From contig CAYLYM010000141.1 in the NCBI GenBank assembly GCA_964387645.1, positions 1 to 9,523 of the forward strand: 9,523 bases of DNA. The letters run 5' to 3'. The notes under the pieces were generated by a model. It worked only from the letters and a program-made list of their open reading frames with translations, searched no databases and was not told the origin of the DNA. Each line of letters begins with the position of its first letter. Position 1 is the first letter of the stretch. This stretch comes from CAYLYM01 sp964387645 (GTDB lineage: Bacteria > Calditrichota > Calditrichia > RBG-13-44-9). This document shows positions 1-6,556 of the stretch, piece by piece. The position numbers were made by a program, and so were the translations under genes.

Positions 1-1835
1 ATGAATACGGAATGGTAGATCCTGAAAAAGTGTCAGAAGCTATCACACCACAGACAATTCTTATATCGATCATGCATGCCAATAATGAAATCGGAACTAT
101 ACAGCCTATTGCAGAAATAGCGCGAATTGCACACAAGCATGGTATTCTTGTTCATTCCGATTGTGCGCAATCCATTGGAAAAATTCCTGTTCATGTGGAT
201 GAACTTCAAGTTGATTTATTAACAATCGCAGGTCATAAGCTTTATGCACCGAAAGGTATAGGGGCTCTGTTTATTCGTACTGGTGTCCGGTTAGAGAAAC
301 TTATACATGGTGCCAGTCATGAAATGAATTGGCGTGCAGGGACTGAAAATGTTATTGAATGTGTAGGCTTAGGAAAAGCCTGTGAAATTATCCAACAAAT
401 AGGTTCTAAAGAAAATGAACATTTGAAAAAGATGCGAGAAAGGCTTAAAGCGGGCCTATTAGATAAATTTCCCACTATTCGTATAAATGGACACCCGGAA
501 AAGTGTTTGCCCAATACTTTAAGCGTGAGTTTTCCGGGGTTGGAAGCTAATACTATCATTGCTGAGCTGACTCATGTTGCAGCCTCAGCCGGAGCCGCCT
601 GCCATAGCGATCAGGTAGATCTTTCGCATGTGCTCGAGGCTATGCATGTACCGGTGGAATATGCCATGGGGACTATTCGTTTTTCAGTGGGACGTTTTAC
701 AACTAATGAAGAAATTGATCGTGCAGTTGATGAAATTAGCAAAGTTATTGAAAAATTGCAACCTACAACCGCTCCGGCAGTTGAAACAAGTACCATTAAA
801 AAGTTTAAACTTACCCAATATACACATGGTTTGGGTTGCGCTTGTAAATTAAGACCGCAATTATTGGAAACTATTCTTCAAAAATTACCAATACCCGAAG
901 ATGCCAGAGTACTTGTAGGAGCAAACAAAGCCGATGATGCAGCTATTTACAAAATCGATGAACAAACTGCAATTGTCCAGACAGTAGATTTTTTTACGCC
1001 CATCGTGGATGATCCTTTTCAGTTTGGCGCCATTGCTGCAGCAAATTCATTAAGCGACATTTATGCTATGGGAGGTAAGCCACTTTTTGCCTTGAATATA
1101 GTTGGATTTCCAAGTAACCGTTTGCCCATAGAGGTTCTTGAAGAGATTTTGAAAGGTGCTCAACTTAAAGCTGAGGAAGCCGGAATAGCTATCATTGGCG
1201 GACACACTGTGGATGATACTGAACCCAAATTTGGTCTGGCAGTTACGGGTATTATTCATCCACAAAAGATATTAACCAACCATCAGGCTAAACCAGGTGA
1301 CGATTTAGTTTTAACCAAGCCGATAGGTACGGGAATTTTGTCAACAGCCCTGAAGCGCGGATTACTGGAAGATAATCAGAAAAAAGTCTTGATGGAAACC
1401 ATGACATCTTTAAATAAAACGGCTGCAGAAGTTATGCCATTTTACGATGTTCATGCGTGCACCGATATTACTGGTTTTGGTCTAATTGGTCATCTGTTAG
1501 AAATGATGAATGGTGCTAATACTTCGGCCCACATATTCAAAGATGTGGTTCCTTTATTGCCAGGAGTTTTCGAACTTACTACAGCGAATGTAGTGCCCGG
1601 AGGAACTCTGGATAATTTTGAATTTACTAAACCCAGTGTGATATATTCTGACAAAATATCCCAAACCTGGCGATTAATCTTGAATGATGCACAAACCAGT
1701 GGGGGATTGCTGGTTTCTCTTCCAGCAGCTCAGTCTGATGAATTTATTCATCAATTGAAGGAGCAGGGTTTAGCTTACGCTGTAAAAATAGGAGAAGTTA
1801 CACCATCTAATCAGTACCGTATCTCCGTTGAATGA
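1..1835 (+). CDS. selD: Bifunctional cysteine desulfurase/selenocysteine lyase-like - selenide, water dikinase (SelD) fusion, 5' partial
   Basis: The frame is open to the left edge (bases 3-11 already encode E-Y-G before the first Met at 12), so the gene starts outside the window. Residues are numbered from that Met. Residues 1-245 are the C-terminal two thirds of a fold-type I PLP enzyme: HANNEIG motif at 22-28, PLP lysine K76 in AGHKLYAPKG, RAGTEN motif, and catalytic Cys197 in SAGAACHSD. The Cys loop and the following SVGRFTTNEE resemble, from memory, animal selenocysteine lyase (SCLY) more than IscS. After a short T/P/A-rich linker (about 246-263), residues 264-607 form a full-length SelD (the E. 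coli protein is 347 aa). Active-site Cys276 and Lys279 lie in THGLGCACK at the spacing of E. coli Cys17/Lys20. SelD makes selenophosphate from selenide and ATP in the cytosol, and the fused domain would supply the selenide. The active-site residue is Cys, not Sec. Both halves lack internal stops. The chemistry is certain; Cys versus Sec preference is inference. Confidence 0.93.
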   Translation, partial: EYGMVDPEKVSEAITPQTILISIMHANNEIGTIQPIAEIARIAHKHGILVHSDCAQSIGKIPVHVDELQVDLLTIAGHKLYAPKGIGALFIRTGVRLEKLIHGASHEMNWRAGTENVIECVGLGKACEIIQQIGSKENEHLKKMRERLKAGLLDKFPTIRINGHPEKCLPNTLSVSFPGLEANTIIAELTHVAASAGAACHSDQVDLSHVLEAMHVPVEYAMGTIRFSVGRFTTNEEIDRAVDEISKVIEKLQPTTAPAVETSTIKKFKLTQYTHGLGCACKLRPQLLETILQKLPIPEDARVLVGANKADDAAIYKIDEQTAIVQTVDFFTPIVDDPFQFGAIAAANSLSDIYAMGGKPLFALNIVGFPSNRLPIEVLEEILKGAQLKAEEAGIAIIGGHTVDDTEPKFGLAVTGIIHPQKILTNHQAKPGDDLVLTKPIGTGILSTALKRGLLEDNQKKVLMETMTSLNKTAAEVMPFYDVHACTDITGFGLIGHLLEMMNGANTSAHIFKDVVPLLPGVFELTTANVVPGGTLDNFEFTKPSVIYSDKISQTWRLILNDAQTSGGLLVSLPAAQSDEFIHQLKEQGLAYAVKIGEVTPSNQYRISVE

Positions 1836-1869
1836 AAATTTAGTTGAGAATCTTAAGTTGCTAAATTTT
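1835..1869 (+). terminator. AT-rich inverted repeat after the selD stop, weak terminator candidate
   Basis: A perfect 9-bp inverted repeat, AAAATTTAG (1835-1843) and CTAAATTTT (1861-1869), begins on the last base of the selD stop codon and has a 17-base loop. It lacks G+C and a clean T-run, so it is a weak terminator at best. Its right arm overlaps the -35 region proposed for the next gene. Confidence 0.3.
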
Positions 1870-1886
1870 GCAATATTTACTATAAT
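1858..1886 (+). promoter_or_regulatory. Sigma70-type promoter for the Usp gene
   Basis: TTGCTA (1858-1863), a 17-base spacer and a consensus TATAAT (1881-1886) stand 31 bases before the Usp start codon. A second TATAAT occurs at 1897-1902 but has no convincing -35. This suggests the Usp gene is transcribed independently of selD. Confidence 0.5.
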
Positions 1887-1916
1887 ACTGTTGAAGTATA
1901 ATTATTGAGGTGAGAT

Positions 1917-2756
1917 ATGATTAAATCCATTTTATTGGCTGTGGATGGATCAGCTTATACTGAACCCGTTCTACAACATGGAATTAAATTGGCAAAAAAA
2001 TTTGGTGCTCATCTACGCGTACTTACAGTAATTGACGTGAGGATTTTTGAATGGGCTGTAGCAGTTGGAGTAGAAGGATTTGCACCCATCTTGCCTTCTA
2101 CTTCTTATCAAGAAGATTCACAGCGCCTGTTAGAACAAAAAGCCGATGAGGTTCTTAAAAAAACTGAGTCAATTTTGAAAGAGCATAAAGTTGATTTCAC
2201 CTTAATTAAGGGAAATGGAAATCCGGTAGAGATTATTTGTGATAAATCCAAACTGGTTGACCTGGTTATTATGGGTGCCCGGGGAGAATTTGAAAAATGG
2301 AGTGATAAAATGCTTGGTGCAACATTAGAAGCAACCACCCGTTTAAATATCAAGCCTATTTTTATTACTCAAAGATCATATAGAGAGATCAATAAAATTC
2401 TAATAGCTTACGATGGGAGCGAAAATGCCAGTAAAGCATTGACTTATGGCGCATATTTTGCATCTCAATTAAATACACCACTTACTGTGTTGAATGTTGG
2501 TCATTCGGAGGAAGATGCCAGGTCAATTCTTTCAGAAGCTTTGGAATATCTATCTGTTTATGATATTCCATCAATTCAGGACAAGTATGTTGAGGGTGAG
2601 CCATCAGAAAAAATTGTGGAAAATGCTAAATCACTTAGAGCCGACCTGATTGTTATGGGATCCTATGGTCATTCCAGAATTCGTGAAGCTATTTTAGGTA
2701 GCACGACAGTACAGGTCATGCGAAAATCACCAGTACCAATTCTGATGACAAAATAA
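1917..2756 (+). CDS. Tandem-domain universal stress protein (UspA family)
   Basis: A 279-aa cytosolic protein made of two Usp (PF00582-type) alpha/beta domains, about residues 1-148 and 160-279. Each begins with the hydrophobic strand plus Asp of the family (LLAVDGS with D10; LIAYDGS with D166). Domain 2 has the full ATP-binding pattern G-2x-G-9x-G-S/T: G248, G251, G261-S262 in VMGSYGHS...LGSTTVQVM. Domain 1 has a degraded version (MGARGEFEKW...LGATLE, ten residues between the second and third Gly, then Ala), so only the C-terminal domain is predicted to bind ATP well. The ATG start is supported by a Shine-Dalgarno GAGGTGAG at 1907-1914. Family members act in stress survival by nucleotide-dependent protein contacts. 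The neighbours do not reveal a specific partner, and there is no membrane segment or fused effector. Confidence 0.92.
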   Translation: MIKSILLAVDGSAYTEPVLQHGIKLAKKFGAHLRVLTVIDVRIFEWAVAVGVEGFAPILPSTSYQEDSQRLLEQKADEVLKKTESILKEHKVDFTLIKGNGNPVEIICDKSKLVDLVIMGARGEFEKWSDKMLGATLEATTRLNIKPIFITQRSYREINKILIAYDGSENASKALTYGAYFASQLNTPLTVLNVGHSEEDARSILSEALEYLSVYDIPSIQDKYVEGEPSEKIVENAKSLRADLIVMGSYGHSRIREAILGSTTVQVMRKSPVPILMTK

Positions 2757-2989
2757 TTTAGATATAAGTTTATTTTAGAAAATGTTCTATTTTGTATAAT
2801 CTTAAATGAGGTTGCTCAGGTTAAAGATTCTTTATGAATAACACTGTGATCACTTTAAAACGGAATATAATTAATCAAAAAAGAAATTTCCTAGAGCAAA
2901 GAAAACTTTTATTTTGCTTCTATCCGATATAGCTTAAGCAACCAAAAACATTACATATAATGTAAATAAGGCAATATTATATTAACTGA

Positions 2990-3256
2990 ATAAGTTGTGC
3001 TGGTGTTAAGTATGTTCGCTTAGAATCTCAACAAGAACTGGATTTATTTGCTAACGAAACTATGGCTAGTGCATTAATTAATGGGAGCCAATTATGATAT
3101 TAAGGGATCTGAAGAGGATATCGATATCATCCAGATCACACTTTAGGTGAACTTATGTTTTCCAATGAATTAGTAAAAGTTCTTAGCAGAAAATCTATTA
3201 TTAGAGTTAATAAAAATAATTATACTTTTAGAATAAAAATATGCAAAAATAGATAA
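2990..3256 (+). pseudogene. Frameshifted gene relic of unknown family
   Basis: Three consecutive coding-like stretches lie in three frames and join end to start. Bases 2990-3097 give a frame containing KYVRLESQQELDLFANE and ending at TGA 3095. From 3090 a second frame reads NYDIKGSEEDIDIIQITL and stops at TAG 3144. From 3143 a third reads LGELMFSNELVKVLSRKS and runs to TAA 3254. Hand-joined, they make about 85-90 residues of plausible globular composition, mixed acidic and hydrophobic, unlike random AT-rich translation. Two frame changes and the absence of a start or ribosome binding site argue for a decayed gene. I do not recognise the family. A chance succession of short frames remains possible. 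Confidence 0.4.
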
Positions 3257-3279
3257 AATAGTTAAATAAAATGTATCAA

Positions 3280-3489
3280 TAAGAAGATTTTTTAAATTTC
3301 CGATTCATCCATTCGCTGGTTGCAGATTATCATAGAAATTTACTCTATGGAGTAATTTTTCTTTATCCAGGTAATAATAAAATTCCAGATGTAAATAAAC
3401 GTAAATTGTGTTTAATATTATATGAATGTAATCCTCGCGTGCTTATTTCCGAACAAGTAAAAAGGAACGATTCCAATGAAAAATGGTAA
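3280..3489 (+). pseudogene. Open frame without start codon, possible gene fragment
   Basis: Between the in-frame stops TAA 3280 and TAA 3487 there are 68 sense codons with no early ATG and no ribosome binding site. The translation includes FIHSLVADYHRNLLYGVIF and CLILYECNPRVLISEQVKR, which looks more protein-like than the surrounding sequence. It may be a second fragment of the same decayed locus as 2990-3256, lying 23 bases after it in another frame. No family is recognised. Confidence 0.25.
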
Positions 3490-3814
3490 ATTTTAGATAT
3501 TTTCTCCATTCATCTCCATCAATGTTCGCCATTCATTGTTGTGATTGAAAAAAATGCTAAAATTGGAGAAAAATTTATCCAGAGCAAATGCTAATATTGT
3601 TTAATAAAGTGTGATAATCAAATAAATAGTCATATTTTGTTTAAATGTACCGCTTTGACAACAATTCTAAAAACTTTTTTGCTTGAAATATAAAATTTTT
3701 AATATGAATATTGATTCAGAAAATTAATTGGAATGAAATAAATTTAATTAGTATTAAGTATCGATTTAAAGAAATAAATTTAGGATACTAAAATGGGTGG
3801 CTTAGAGCAATTTT

Positions 3815-4027
3815 TTAATTATGAAACCGTTGACGTTGACTTCGAAATTTGTTTTCCAGAGCATCTAGTTGGTGTTCACGTTTTTGCAACTTCTTTAATT
3901 TTAAGTAAAGTGCAGACTGTTTTTTTCGGTGAAGGCGGATATTTTGATCACCTCCCATGGCGGCAATTACCTGAATTATTTCACGATAATTTTGCTCGTA
4001 TTGTTTGCGGATCTCAAAAAGTTGCAT
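3815..4027 (-). CDS. Small basic coiled-coil protein, unknown function
   Basis: A 70-aa protein on the minus strand. The start codon is fixed by a near-perfect Shine-Dalgarno: read on the minus strand, AAGGAGGT lies four bases before the ATG (plus-strand positions 4032-4039). The sequence is almost entirely charged helix, rich in Lys, Arg, Gln and Glu with Leu/Tyr spacing (ALYLKLKKLQKREHQLDALE at about residues 39-58), and it ends in a basic stretch (RSQRQRFHN). It has no signal peptide or membrane segment. Length and composition suit a small helical, possibly dimerising or nucleic-acid-touching protein, but no family is recognised. It stands alone in reverse orientation between the decayed region and the receiver gene. 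The overlapping 79-codon plus-strand frame has no ribosome binding site and is rejected. Confidence 0.72.
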   Translation of the reverse strand: MQLFEIRKQYEQNYREIIQVIAAMGGDQNIRLHRKKQSALYLKLKKLQKREHQLDALENKFRSQRQRFHN

Positions 4028-4046
4028 GTTAACCTCCTTGTATTTT

Positions 4047-4094
4047 ATTGAAATATAGTATTTACTGAGATAGAGTTGTTGATCGAATTAACAA
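4047..4094 (-). promoter_or_regulatory. Candidate promoter and overlapping palindromic operator for the small coiled-coil gene
   Basis: TTGTTGATCGAATTAACAA at 4076-4094 is a 19-bp near-palindrome (eight of nine base pairs match around the centre). On the minus strand it overlaps a TCAACA -35-like hexamer, which stands 17 bases before TACTAT, a good -10, upstream of the strong ribosome binding site at 4032-4039. A palindrome across a -35 is the usual place for a repressor site. The regulator is unknown. Confidence 0.35.
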
Positions 4095-4211
4095 ATTCTT
4101 GAAATAAATAAAAGAAAAAACTTTTAGGTGTTTAAAATAGTTATGTAGTATTTTATACTATTTTAATTAATAACTAAAGATAATAAAAATTATATTTAAA
4201 AAAATATCAAT

Positions 4212-4583
4212 ATGATAGATCAAAAATATGTCCTTGTAGTGGAAGATGATTTTGATTTGCTATGGTTGATTAAAAAAATTTTGACAATGAATGGTTTCGA
4301 TGTTTTGACAGCAGTCACAGGGGAAGAAGCAATTAATATATTTTCTAGAAATATTTTTAAGATTCAAGCAGTTATAATTGATATATCCTTACCAGATAAA
4401 AATGGAGAATATCTTTGTAAGGAATTCATTAAAGTAGCACCTCACATTCCTATAATTGTTACAACTGGATTTGAAGATCGTGATCAGAGAGTGGAATTGG
4501 AAAAACTGGGGATTCGGGGCTATCTAGTTAAGCCATTCGATATTACGAATTTGGTAGAGTGTATTTCCCGTGTTGTTCAATGA
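4212..4583 (+). CDS. Stand-alone response-regulator receiver (REC) protein
   Basis: A 123-aa CheY-like protein that is one receiver domain and nothing else. Visible landmarks are the acidic pair E11-D12-D13, phosphoacceptor D57 in VIIDISLPDKNG, switch Thr85 in VTTGF, and the conserved Lys107-Pro108 in YLVKPF. It should accept phosphate from a histidine kinase in the cytosol and work by protein contact, since it has no DNA-binding or enzymatic output. No kinase or target gene is in the window, so it is an orphan. The ATG has no Shine-Dalgarno; the leader is only A and T apart from isolated bases. This differs from the strong sites before the Usp, coiled-coil and NTF2-like genes. A 15-bp palindrome TAGTATTTTATACTA (4146-4160) lies 51 bases upstream. 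Confidence 0.9.
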   Translation: MIDQKYVLVVEDDFDLLWLIKKILTMNGFDVLTAVTGEEAINIFSRNIFKIQAVIIDISLPDKNGEYLCKEFIKVAPHIPIIVTTGFEDRDQRVELEKLGIRGYLVKPFDITNLVECISRVVQ

Positions 4584-4698
4584 GTATTTAATAACTTTAG
4601 AGGAGAAGTGATTTTTTTAATTGTTGAATTCATTTTAATATAAAATTTTGTTTGTTAGAGATATTACGACTCTCTCCGACAATTAAGCTTTCTCTAGG

Positions 4699-4723
4699 AT
4701 TTTTCAACTTCGGTTTGAAAAAT
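4699..4723 (+). terminator. Hairpin with cUUCGg tetraloop, candidate terminator
   Basis: ATTTTTCAAC (4699-4708) pairs with GTTTGAAAAAT (4713-4723), with one bulged T, around the loop TTCG. A C-UUCG-G loop is one of the most stable RNA tetraloops, which compensates for the AT-rich stem. It is the first strong hairpin after the receiver gene and is followed by GTTTTG. It may end that transcript, though the T-run is short. Confidence 0.4.
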
Positions 4724-4733
4724 GTTTTGACAA

Positions 4734-4895
4734 ATGATTGAATTGTTTTATGTGAGGACAATCTGGAGTACAGCCAGAAAAGTCAGTGTAAAATTTATTC
4801 TGTCGTTGAGCTCAAAGGGAGAAACGTTTGACTGTAAAGTAGACAGAATCTGGAGAAATATGTTTTATATTCATTTAAACAAATTAAATTGGTAA
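4734..4895 (+). CDS. Short hypothetical ORF (53 aa), doubtful
   Basis: An ATG-initiated frame of 53 codons stays open through an AT-rich region rich in potential stops. It reads MIELFYVRTIWSTARKV, then FILSLSSKGETFDCKV and RIWRNMFYIHLNKLNW. The alternating beta-strand-like pattern with a late IHL is faintly reminiscent of a PilZ-like barrel fragment, but this is too weak to name. There is no Shine-Dalgarno. It could be a gene remnant, or the sequence may matter as RNA, since the inverted repeats at 4762-4778 and 4797-4849 fall inside it. Confidence 0.25.
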   Translation: MIELFYVRTIWSTARKVSVKFILSLSSKGETFDCKVDRIWRNMFYIHLNKLNW

Positions 4896-5029
4896 ATAAA
4901 CAAATTTAGACCCATATTGAAATTCTCAGATCTGATAATCAATTTTCGTAGAGATTTTGATTAGACTTTAATTAAACTTTTAATAGAGCAGCTCATTTAA
5001 TAAATGAAAAACAACAAGGGGAGGAAACA

Positions 5030-5413
5030 ATGGGAAACACCAGAGATGAAATTATTTTTATTGAGAAGAAATCGGCTGAAGCTTTTAATCAAAAAAATAT
5101 TCAGGCAATTTTAGAATATTTTGATAATGCTATTTTTGGATTTTCGTCCACCCGACACGACCGTTTCAGCGGGAAAGAAGATTTAAGAGAAACATTTGAA
5201 TATTATCTCTCGGAAGGTGAAGAAGTCAAATATGAAATTAAGGATATAAATGTTGTTGAATATGATAACATCGCCATTGCTACTTTCTATTGGCGAGTTA
5301 CTATCAAGTCTGGTTCGAAAGTTACAGAAATTCCCGGACGGGGTTCGCATGTTTATCGGCGGATAAATGGTGAGTGGAGAATTGTTCACGAGCATTTTTC
5401 TCGTGCTCATTAA
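5030..5413 (+). CDS. NTF2/SnoaL-like (DUF4440-type) protein
   Basis: A 127-aa protein with the layout of the NTF2-like cone fold. An N-terminal amphipathic helix (EIIFIEKKSAEAFNQKN) leads to the ILEYFDNAIFGF strand entry and a loop with the G-K/E-D-L-R helix. The domain ends in the signature strands IAIATFYWRVTIKSG, GRGSHVYRRINGEWRIVHEHFS. GEWRIVHEHFS closely matches the final strand of ketosteroid-isomerase and calcium/calmodulin-kinase association-domain relatives. Members are either small-molecule enzymes or binding and oligomerisation modules, and the sequence does not settle which. It is predicted cytosolic, with no signal peptide. A strong Shine-Dalgarno (GGGGAGG, about eight bases before the ATG) fixes the start. 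It is followed at 72 bases by the heptosyltransferase gene. Confidence 0.82.
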   Translation: MGNTRDEIIFIEKKSAEAFNQKNIQAILEYFDNAIFGFSSTRHDRFSGKEDLRETFEYYLSEGEEVKYEIKDINVVEYDNIAIATFYWRVTIKSGSKVTEIPGRGSHVYRRINGEWRIVHEHFSRAH

Positions 5414-5447
5414 AAACAAATTCTGTTCTCTACTTGATGCATCACTT

Positions 5448-5475
5448 TTTACGTTCTAAATTTAGCCAGGATAAT
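5448..5475 (+). promoter_or_regulatory. Possible promoter of the heptosyltransferase operon
   Basis: TTTACG (5448-5453), a 16-base spacer and GATAAT (5470-5475) precede the heptosyltransferase. Transcription would begin around 5482, almost at the TTG/GTG start codons. That would give a nearly leaderless mRNA and fits the lack of a Shine-Dalgarno there. Confidence 0.3.
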
Positions 5476-5485
5476 TTTTCTTAAG

Positions 5486-6556
5486 TTGAAAGTGAGTACA
5501 GAGAACAGTAATATTAAAAAGATTCTTATCTTACAAACGGCTTTTATCGGCGATGTTATCCTTACACTTCCGCTAATCCAGGAGGTCAAGGAATTTTTTC
5601 CAAATACTGAAGTACACTTTGTAACCATTCCGGTCTCAAAAAATATAGTAGAAACACACCCACAAATATCTGCTTTACATATATTTGACAAACGTGGTGA
5701 AGATCGTGGAATATCAGGACTGTTTAATTTTGCGGCTAAGCTTAGAAAACAAAGTTTCGATATAGCTCTGGTACCCCATCGTTCTCTGCGTAGTGCTTTA
5801 CTAGTTTACCTGGCAGGAATTCCTCGAAGAATTGGTTTCAACCAGAGTGCGGGTTTCTATCTTCTTACTGAAAGGGTAAAATACAAACAATATATACACG
5901 AATCGGAAAGAAATTTACATTTGTTAAAAGCGATAAGATCTGAATATTCACCTGCGAAAGTTTTACCTGTTATTTCTCCCGATAACGAAGATATCGGAAT
6001 TGTTTCAGAGTGGCTTTATACAAATTTTAAAAAAGAACAAAATAACATTATAGCTTTAGCGCCAGGTTCTGTATGGCCTACTAAAAGATGGCCAGCAGAA
6101 TATTGGGGAACGCTGGCGGATTTTCTCATTGAGAAAAAATACCAGGTTGTATTGATTGGAGGAAAAAAGGACGAATATCTATTAGATCTTATTGGTTCTA
6201 TGATGAAAAACCGAGGTATTAAAAGCGCTTTTGGTCTCTTCTCTTTACGTCAATCTGCTGAACTCATTCGTCGATGTCGATTACTTATAAGTAACGATAG
6301 TGCTCCAACTCACATGGGGGTTGCTGTAAAAACACCCGTTTTGACAATTTTTGGTCCTACAATTCCGGCTTTCGGTTTTTATCCTTACGGTAGATTTGAT
6401 CGAATCGCAGAAAAGAGAGATTTAAATTGTCGACCATGTTCTATTCATGGTGGAAATAAGTGTCCCAGGAAACATTTTCGATGTATGTTAGAGTTAAAAC
6501 CTGACTTGGTCTTTAAAATTGCTATGGAGATGTTAAGTGAAGATCATAAAAATTGA
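5486..6556 (+). CDS. Glycosyltransferase family 9 / LPS heptosyltransferase (WaaF-like)
   Basis: A 356-aa GT-B enzyme of the ADP-heptose:LPS heptosyltransferase family, expected at the inner face of the inner membrane, adding heptose to the lipid A-core. The N-terminal domain has ILILQTAFIGDVILTLPLI (D23, the conserved base region). The C-terminal domain has LAPGSVWPTKRWP (192-203), the nucleotide-sugar phosphate contact, and NDSAPTHMGVAV (270-281) with the family's D-[ST]-x-P-x-H. Near the end, C315, C318, C326 and C333 lie in NCRPCSIHGGNKCPRKHFRCM-like spacing, a Cys/His cluster that could bind a metal. The frame can start at TTG 5486 or GTG 5492. There is no ATG before the first strand and no clear ribosome binding site, so the exact start is uncertain by two codons. 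The end overlaps the next gene by 20 bases, indicating an operon. WaaF versus WaaC/WaaQ type is not decidable here. Confidence 0.9.
   Translation: MKVSTENSNIKKILILQTAFIGDVILTLPLIQEVKEFFPNTEVHFVTIPVSKNIVETHPQISALHIFDKRGEDRGISGLFNFAAKLRKQSFDIALVPHRSLRSALLVYLAGIPRRIGFNQSAGFYLLTERVKYKQYIHESERNLHLLKAIRSEYSPAKVLPVISPDNEDIGIVSEWLYTNFKKEQNNIIALAPGSVWPTKRWPAEYWGTLADFLIEKKYQVVLIGGKKDEYLLDLIGSMMKNRGIKSAFGLFSLRQSAELIRRCRLLISNDSAPTHMGVAVKTPVLTIFGPTIPAFGFYPYGRFDRIAEKRDLNCRPCSIHGGNKCPRKHFRCMLELKPDLVFKIAMEMLSEDHKN

Larger units (their letters stand above)
2757..3814. other. Gene-poor, strongly AT-rich intergenic region with decayed reading frames
   Basis: About 1.06 kb without a gene I can defend. It contains a TATAAT at 2795-2800 without a good -35, and an unsupported 32-codon frame at 2834-2932. 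A likely gene relic lies at 2990-3256 and an open frame without a start codon at 3280-3489; both are listed separately. A 12-bp direct repeat GAAATAAATTTA occurs at 3735-3746 and 3771-3782. A 7-bp inverted repeat TTAGTAT/ATACTAA lies at 3748-3754 and 3785-3791. No tRNA, IS ends or phage attachment site were recognised. The density of short, broken frames suggests eroding DNA. Confidence 0.6.
4584..5029. other. AT-rich intergenic region with a cUUCGg hairpin and a 53-codon open frame
   Basis: This 446-base stretch contains the hairpin at 4699-4723 and the doubtful short frame at 4734-4895 (listed separately). It also has an 8-bp inverted repeat ATTCTGTC (4797-4804) / GACAGAAT (4842-4849) and a 5-bp hairpin TCTGG/CCAGA at 4762-4778. 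A 9-bp direct repeat AATCTGGAG occurs at 4760-4768 and 4847-4855. The last 130 bases before the NTF2-like gene are featureless except for that gene's ribosome binding site. Confidence 0.5.

Noticed and set aside
832..848. Possible selenocysteine codon at the SelD active site
   Set aside because: The active-site codons around position 837 are TGC and TGT (Cys276, Cys278), not in-frame TGA.
317..1265. Several 61-81 codon frames inside the selD fusion gene (both strands)
   Set aside because: They are shadows of a gene with clear motifs in the main frame and have no ribosome binding sites of their own.
2108..2353. 81-codon minus-strand frame in the Usp gene
   Set aside because: Antisense shadow of a well-supported gene, with no independent signal.
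2808..2942. GGTTGCT / AGCAACC arms at about 2810 and 2936 as a mobile-element end pair
   Set aside because: Seven-base arms about 120 bases apart are expected by chance, and there is no target duplication or transposase.
3735..3791. 12-bp direct repeat and nearby inverted repeat as an iteron or CRISPR-like array
   Set aside because: There are only two copies, wholly A/T-rich apart from one G each, with no further units.
3793..4032. 79-codon plus-strand frame overlapping the small coiled-coil gene
   Set aside because: It has no ribosome binding site, whereas the minus-strand frame has AAGGAGGT at ideal spacing and a coherent helical composition.
4609..4650. GAGGAG-like ribosome site followed by GTG near 4602-4612
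   Set aside because: The frame closes after about ten codons and the spacing is too short; a chance purine run is more likely.
5389..5408. GAGCA/TGCTC hairpin at the end of the NTF2-like gene as a terminator
   Set aside because: The stem is only 5 bp, lies inside the last codons, and has no T-run after it.
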